A stretch of DNA of 18,659 nucleotides from Tissierellia bacterium. GTDB lineage: Bacteria; Bacillota; Clostridia; Tissierellales; Sedimentibacteraceae. Position 1 is the stretch's first letter. Each line of letters opens with the position of its first letter. The position numbers and the translations under genes are program-made. Shown piece by piece: positions 13,994-18,659 of this stretch. The stretch covers positions 2,695-21,353 of the forward strand of contig JAQVRY010000018.1 of the NCBI GenBank assembly GCA_028700795.1. The letters are read 5' to 3'. The notes under the pieces were generated by a model, which was not told the origin of the DNA, searched no databases, and was given only the letters and a program-made list of their open reading frames with translations.

Positions 13994-15881
13994 ATATAAT
14001 AATGATGAAATTGAAAGAATCAGCAAAAGGTTTAATCTTTCAAAAACATCTTCAAAAATACTATTAAACAGAAATATTAAATCTTTTGATGATATAGAAG
14101 AATTTCTTGACCCCGACTTCAAATATTTTGAAAGAGCTGAAAATTACAAAGATTTACATAAGGGCTGCAAGAGAGTTATTGAAGCAGTCAAAAATAATGA
14201 TAGGATTTTAATTTACGGCGACTACGATGTTGATGGTGTAACTTCTATCAGCCAGTTTGTTGTTTTTTTAAAAAGGGCAGGTGCCGATGTTAATTATTAT
14301 GTTCCGGAAAGAGAAAGCGAAGGATATGGTATAAGCTCTGACTTTGTGAACAGTGTTAAGATCGGTGAAATAAATTTTGAACTGCTGATAACTGTTGACT
14401 GCGGCATAGCTGATATTGCAAAGGTTGATGAAATTACAAGGCTTAATAAAGATGTAATTATAATAGACCATCATGAGAGCAGGGAAGTGCTTCCTAATGC
14501 ATATGCCATAATTAATCCAAAGCAAAAAGATTGTCCGTCGGAAAACAAGCATTTATGTGCATCCGGGCTATCTTTTAAATTTTTGATAAATTTAAACAAG
14601 TTCTTGAAAATAGAAAATATTGAGGATGTGTTGCTGGAATATGCATGCTTAGGCACTATTGCTGACATAGTGGATTTGGTAAAAGACAATAGAATTATTG
14701 CCTGTCAAGGGTTAAATAAAATAAATAATACAAAAATCACAGGACTTAAAAAGCTAATTGAAGTATCAGGTATAAAGGACGGATTAATTAAATCCTATCA
14801 CATAGGTTTTTTGCTGGCTCCACGGATTAATGCATCAGGAAGAATGGATACTGCAAAAAAAGCAATTAAGCTCATGCTTACAAATGATGAAGATGAAGCA
14901 GAAAAGCTTGCATTGGAGTTAGAGAGTTTAAACAATGCGAGAAAAGAAGCAGAAAGTTTAATATTTAAAGAAGCAGTTGAGAAAATTGAATCTGATTTTC
15001 TATATAAAAACAATGTAATAGTAGTGTACGGAGATAACTGGCATGAAGGAGTGCTTGGTATTGTTGCTTCAAGGCTTACTGAAAAATATAATAAGCCGTG
15101 TGTTGTAATATCTGTCAAGGATGGAATAGGAAAAGGCTCGGCTCGAAGCTTAGAGCATGTTGATATATTTGAATCATTTAAGTCTAACGATAGTTATCTG
15201 GAAAGGTACGGAGGTCACAAATTAGCGGCAGGTCTGACTATTTTAGAAAAAAATATAAGCATATTTACAAATGAATTGAATAATTATATTGGTTCTAATA
15301 TTAATGAAGAATATTATCAAATAAAAGTAGATGCAATATTGAATATATCAGACATAAATTTCAGGCTTTATGATGAAATTAACAAATTTGAGCCTTTTGG
15401 TTCAGGTAATCAAAAACCCTTATTAGCTCTAAGAGATGTGTCATTAAAAAATATCAGGAAGGTGGGCAAAGAAGGAAAACATATAAGCTTTATGCTATCA
15501 AAGGAAGGACAGCATATTTCAGTTATAGGATTTAATAAAATAGCGATGCTCGAAAAAGTGCTTTCCATGCCTCATTCCTACATCGTATCTTTAAGCGAAA
15601 ATATATATAATGATAATAGAAGCATACAGCTTTTATTACATGACGTAGAGGAGCAAGAAGAATTTGATTACAAAATTAATGTTGAAAAACTGAAAACATT
15701 GGAGTTCCTGATTAATAAAACAAAATCTAAAATAATTAAAACGGATATATTTTTACTTGTAGAAAAACTTAATAAAAGATATAATACAAAAATAACGGCA
15801 GAGGAAATAATATGCATGTTAAAAAAGGCTGACAATATTCAATATGCTTTAAAAAATGACATATTGTATATAAAAAAATAA
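13965..15881 (+). CDS. recJ: Single-stranded-DNA-specific 5'-3' exonuclease RecJ
   Basis: This is a 638-residue DHH-family exonuclease used in recombination and repair. Motifs are DYDVDG (86-91), LITVDCGIAD (141-150), IIIDHHE (165-171), TIADIVDL (231-238) and PRINASGRM (286-294); the DHHA1 part has GVLGIVASRL and GGHKLAAGL (416-424). An OB-like region follows. It is shorter than the B. subtilis protein of nearly 800 residues. The ATG at 13965 lies inside lapA and has no strong ribosome site. In-frame GTG 13974 or TTG 13980 are alternatives, but all overlap lapA, so translational coupling is likely. Nearby ruvCAB serves the same repair process, though it is in a separate transcription unit. 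Confidence 0.95.
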   Translation: MKTVKLKVNEYNNDEIERISKRFNLSKTSSKILLNRNIKSFDDIEEFLDPDFKYFERAENYKDLHKGCKRVIEAVKNNDRILIYGDYDVDGVTSISQFVVFLKRAGADVNYYVPERESEGYGISSDFVNSVKIGEINFELLITVDCGIADIAKVDEITRLNKDVIIIDHHESREVLPNAYAIINPKQKDCPSENKHLCASGLSFKFLINLNKFLKIENIEDVLLEYACLGTIADIVDLVKDNRIIACQGLNKINNTKITGLKKLIEVSGIKDGLIKSYHIGFLLAPRINASGRMDTAKKAIKLMLTNDEDEAEKLALELESLNNARKEAESLIFKEAVEKIESDFLYKNNVIVVYGDNWHEGVLGIVASRLTEKYNKPCVVISVKDGIGKGSARSLEHVDIFESFKSNDSYLERYGGHKLAAGLTILEKNISIFTNELNNYIGSNINEEYYQIKVDAILNISDINFRLYDEINKFEPFGSGNQKPLLALRDVSLKNIRKVGKEGKHISFMLSKEGQHISVIGFNKIAMLEKVLSMPHSYIVSLSENIYNDNRSIQLLLHDVEEQEEFDYKINVEKLKTLEFLINKTKSKIIKTDIFLLVEKLNKRYNTKITAEEIICMLKKADNIQYALKNDILYIKK

Positions 15882-15897
15882 ATGCATGGAGGAAGAT

Positions 15898-16416
15898 ATG
15901 GATTTAAAGGGAAAAATTCGTGTTATAGAGGACTTTCCAACTAAAGGGATTAGTTTTAAAGATATTACAACTTTGCTGAAAGATTCTGAAGCACTGTATG
16001 AATGCATCAATGAAATGGCAGACAGGTTTAAGGATGTTCATATTGATATGATTGCAGGACCGGAATCAAGAGGCTTTATATTTGCCACACCTCTTGCATA
16101 TTTGTTAAAAACAGGATTTGTACCTGTAAGAAAGCCAGGGAAGCTTCCGGCAGAAACAATTAAATATGAATATGAATTGGAATACGGCACAGATTCTTTG
16201 GAAATACATAAGGATGCTATTACTAAAGGACAGAAGGTACTGATTATTGATGACTTATTAGCTACGGGAGGAACCATGTATGCTACTGCAAAATTGGTAG
16301 AAAAATTAGGTGGAGAAGTTGCAGGACTTGGTTTTCTAATAGAGCTTAAGGATTTAAACGGAAGAGAAAAACTCAAAGAATATAGGGTGGAATCATTAAT
16401 AACATATGATGAATAA
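15898..16416 (+). CDS. apt: Adenine phosphoribosyltransferase
   Basis: This 172-residue enzyme makes AMP from adenine and PRPP (purine salvage). The 13-residue PRPP-binding loop VLIIDDLLATGGT is at 114-126. GPESRGFIFATPLAYLL (54-70) and PVRKPGKLPAETIKYEYELE (76-95) match Apt closely. I chose ATG 15898 because GGAGG at 15888-15892 is correctly spaced. An in-frame ATG at 15886 would place that ribosome site inside the gene, and the shorter form agrees with the usual 170-172 residues. It lies 16 bases after recJ and just before relA, the common clostridial order recJ-apt-relA. Confidence 0.97.
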   Translation: MDLKGKIRVIEDFPTKGISFKDITTLLKDSEALYECINEMADRFKDVHIDMIAGPESRGFIFATPLAYLLKTGFVPVRKPGKLPAETIKYEYELEYGTDSLEIHKDAITKGQKVLIIDDLLATGGTMYATAKLVEKLGGEVAGLGFLIELKDLNGREKLKEYRVESLITYDE

Positions 16417-16450
16417 GACTGTGAGATCCCCTCAAGGATGCAGGTGAGTT

Positions 16451-18631
16451 ATGCTAGGTAATATTATTAATCAAATCGAATCATACAATCCAAATGCTGA
16501 TTTGGATATTGTTGTTAAAGCATATAATTATGCTGAAATTGCACATTCGAATGCGCAAACAAGATTTTCGGGTGAAAGATATTTTATTCATCCATATAAT
16601 GTTGCGCTTATTTTAGCTGACTTGCATGTGGATGTACAAACTATTTGTGCAGGTCTTTTGCACGATGTTGTGGAAGATACGGGCATAACTTACAGTGAAA
16701 TAAAAAAAGAATTTGGCAAAGAGATTGCCGATATGGTAGATGGAGTCACAAAACTTAGCAAGGTTAAATACAGAAACAAGGAAGAGCGGCAAGCCGAGTC
16801 CTTAAGAAAAATGATAGTGGCAATGTCAAAGGACATAAGGGTGGTTATAATCAAATTAGCCGACCGCCTTCACAATATCAGAACATTAGAGTATATGCCT
16901 CAAGAAAAACAATACCAAAAGGCAATGGAAACTATAGAAATATATGCTCCCATAGCAAATCGCTTAGGTATTGCATCCATTAAGTGGGAATTGGAAGACT
17001 TAAGCTTAAAATATATAGACCCTGAAGGATATGATGATTTACTAAAAAAGGTTCAGGAAAAAAGCGAGAAAAGAAAAGACTATATTTCTCATATTATAGA
17101 TATTATTAGCGACAAGCTTGAAGAATCAGCAATGGAAGCTGATATAAAGGGCAGGCCAAAAAGTTTATACAGCATTTATAAAAAAATGTATTACAAAAAC
17201 AGATCATTTGAACAAATATACGATATGATTGCCATAAGAATTATTGTGGACAATATAAAGGATTGCTACGGGGCATTGGGAATTGTGCATACGCTTTGGA
17301 AACCGATACCCGGAAGATTCAAGGATTATATTGCCATGCCTAAACCAAATATGTATCAATCCTTGCATACTACAGTTATAGGACCTGAAGGGGAGCCTTT
17401 TGAAATTCAAATAAGAACCTTAGAAATGCACAGAACTGCAGAATATGGTATAGCAGCACACTGGAAATATAAAGAAGGTATAGATGAGACAACAAATTAT
17501 GAGGAAAAATTAAATTGGCTAAGGCAAATGCTTGAATGGCAGCAGGAAACAAAAGACCCTCAGGAGTTTATGGAAGCATTGAAGATTGACTTATACACAG
17601 ACGAAGTATTTGTTTTTACACCAAAGGGAGAAGTGGTAAGTTTACCCAAAGGGTCTACACCCATAGATTTTGCTTACAGAGTGCATTCAGCAGTGGGAAA
17701 TAAGTGCGTTGGAGCAAAGGTTAACGGTAGAATCGTTCCCATTGATACAAAGCTTAAAACAGGAGACCAGGTTGTAGTATTAACATCTCAGTCAAGTGTG
17801 GGACCAAGCAGGGATTGGCTGAAAATTGCTGCATCAAGTCAGGCTAAATCTAAAATAAGAAAATTTTTTAAAGATAGAGATAAAGATTTTAATGTTGAAA
17901 AAGGGAAAGAATTAGTAGAAAGAGAAATTAAGAAGCAAGGCTATCTAATAGCAGACCTGTTGAAGGAAGACTGGCTTAAAACAGTTGCCGAAAAATACAA
18001 TATGTCTTCTATCAGCAACCTCTATGCTACTGTAGGCAGCGGAGGCATAACTGAAGGTCAGATGGTAAACAGGCTTAAATTAATATATCTTGAAAAAAAT
18101 AAAGACAAAATTGAACTTGGAAAAATAGAAAACTTAGAGAAGAACATTTTATCAAAAACACCCCAGAGAATTGAGAGCCATGCATCCGGAGTTATAATAA
18201 AAGGTATTGACAATGTTAAGATTCGTTTTTCTAAATGCTGCAATCCTGTCCCGGGGGATGCTATAGTAGGATATATTACAAGGGGCAGAGGAGTTTCAGT
18301 TCACAGAGCTGACTGCACAAACATTCATGATTTAAGCGATTCTGATGACCAGAGATTTATTGAAGTTCAATGGGACGATAAAGAAAAAGCCACATTCATA
18401 AGCGAGCTCCAGATTAAAGCCTTGGATAGACCAAAGCTGTTACAAGACATAACATCGCTTTATGTAGACGCTAAGCTTAATGCTGTATCACTTAATTTAA
18501 GAATCAATAAAGAAAAAGTCGCAATTGTTGATATTGGATTTGAAATAAATGAAACAAAACAAATTGAAGATTTGATAAAAAAAATGAAAAAATTAGACGG
18601 AGTATTGGAAGTCTACAGAAATAAAAAATAA
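16451..18631 (+). CDS. relA: Bifunctional (p)ppGpp synthetase/hydrolase (Rel/RSH)
   Basis: This 726-residue long RSH enzyme makes and degrades the alarmone (p)ppGpp. The N-terminal hydrolase has the HD site: H47 in FIHPYN, HD at 71-72 and the following VVEDT. The synthetase domain has GRPKSLYSIYKKM (234-246) and GRFKDYIAMPKPNMYQSLHT (288-307). The RFKD motif (289-292) is the RxKD form typical of bifunctional rather than synthetase-only enzymes. The TGS domain (about 387-446), a zinc-finger-like region with C596 and C597, and a C-terminal ACT domain (about 652-724) complete the protein. AGGTGA precedes the ATG. Both catalytic sites look intact. Confidence 0.97.
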   Translation: MLGNIINQIESYNPNADLDIVVKAYNYAEIAHSNAQTRFSGERYFIHPYNVALILADLHVDVQTICAGLLHDVVEDTGITYSEIKKEFGKEIADMVDGVTKLSKVKYRNKEERQAESLRKMIVAMSKDIRVVIIKLADRLHNIRTLEYMPQEKQYQKAMETIEIYAPIANRLGIASIKWELEDLSLKYIDPEGYDDLLKKVQEKSEKRKDYISHIIDIISDKLEESAMEADIKGRPKSLYSIYKKMYYKNRSFEQIYDMIAIRIIVDNIKDCYGALGIVHTLWKPIPGRFKDYIAMPKPNMYQSLHTTVIGPEGEPFEIQIRTLEMHRTAEYGIAAHWKYKEGIDETTNYEEKLNWLRQMLEWQQETKDPQEFMEALKIDLYTDEVFVFTPKGEVVSLPKGSTPIDFAYRVHSAVGNKCVGAKVNGRIVPIDTKLKTGDQVVVLTSQSSVGPSRDWLKIAASSQAKSKIRKFFKDRDKDFNVEKGKELVEREIKKQGYLIADLLKEDWLKTVAEKYNMSSISNLYATVGSGGITEGQMVNRLKLIYLEKNKDKIELGKIENLEKNILSKTPQRIESHASGVIIKGIDNVKIRFSKCCNPVPGDAIVGYITRGRGVSVHRADCTNIHDLSDSDDQRFIEVQWDDKEKATFISELQIKALDRPKLLQDITSLYVDAKLNAVSLNLRINKEKVAIVDIGFEINETKQIEDLIKKMKKLDGVLEVYRNKK

Positions 18632-18643
18632 CCCCGCAGGGGT
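18631..18643 (+). other. Small GC-rich hairpin after relA
   Basis: ACCCC and GGGGT pair around GCA immediately after the relA stop. No T run follows, so it is not a convincing intrinsic terminator, and it leads straight into a dispersed repeat. Confidence 0.4.
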
Positions 18644-18659
18644 CATCCTGAGTGATAGC
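18642..18659 (-). repeat. Short dispersed repeat, second copy (cut by the window edge)
   Basis: Read on the minus strand, this is GCTATCACTCAGGATGAC, which differs at one of 18 bases from 276-293. It continues beyond the window. It lies 10 bases after the relA stop codon. Confidence 0.6.

Noticed and set aside
16417..16450. The apt-relA gap (TGAGATCCCCTCAAGGATG) as a shrunken copy of the GAGATCC...CTCAGGATGAC repeat
   Set aside because: The shared ends are suggestive, but the match is too short and interrupted to separate from chance.
18631..18643. Hairpin after relA as an intrinsic terminator
   Set aside because: The stem is only five pairs and no T tract follows.

Overview
The window is a low-GC chromosomal segment from an endospore-forming anaerobe of the Bacillota (Clostridia/Tissierellia type). 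The evidence is the gene content and order: ruvC-ruvA-ruvB followed by a SpoIID-family gene, queA, tgt and yajC; then a TIGR04086-like membrane protein, the six-cysteine SCIFF peptide with its radical SAM maturase; then lapA, recJ, apt and relA. Strong AGGAGG Shine-Dalgarno sites and extended -10 promoters fit the same group. I cannot name the species.

Layout. Bases 2-127 hold the last 41 codons of a probable TGS/uridine-kinase-like nucleoside kinase. Bases 128-350 are repeat-rich and lie between that gene and a convergent rodA-type SEDS gene (351-1502, minus). Divergently from rodA, a plus-strand run of tightly packed genes (1680-7997) covers Holliday-junction processing (ruvCAB), a SpoIID/LytB cell-wall protein, queuosine tRNA modification (queA, tgt) and yajC. 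It ends at a bidirectional terminator shared with a convergent SERCA-like P-type ATPase (8043-10724, minus). The ATPase has a leader that reads as a yybP-ykoY (Mn2+) riboswitch with an antiterminator/terminator switch and a promoter placed right at its 5' end.

From 11001 onward everything is again plus-strand: the TIGR04086-like protein, a 191-bp imperfect palindrome, scfA (SCIFF), scfB, a LapA-type coiled-coil membrane protein, recJ, apt and the bifunctional (p)ppGpp synthetase/hydrolase.

The ordinary genes are well conserved. The interesting material is between them. (1) A dispersed element of about 115 bp with two stem-loops occurs at 130-244 and 11780-11895. Its copies align without gaps over roughly 100 nt, show compensatory base changes in both stems, and both sit at the stop codon of a plus-strand gene. 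The second copy appears to have destroyed the stop codon of scfA and added a 14-residue tail to SCIFF. (2) The ATPase leader riboswitch has a mutually exclusive P1/terminator pairing that can be read base by base. (3) A MITE-like palindrome lies upstream of scfA, with a related end sequence downstream of scfB. No CRISPR array, tRNA, rRNA, transposase or phage gene was seen. I found no clearly new multi-gene system; the covarying repeat is the best candidate for something undescribed.
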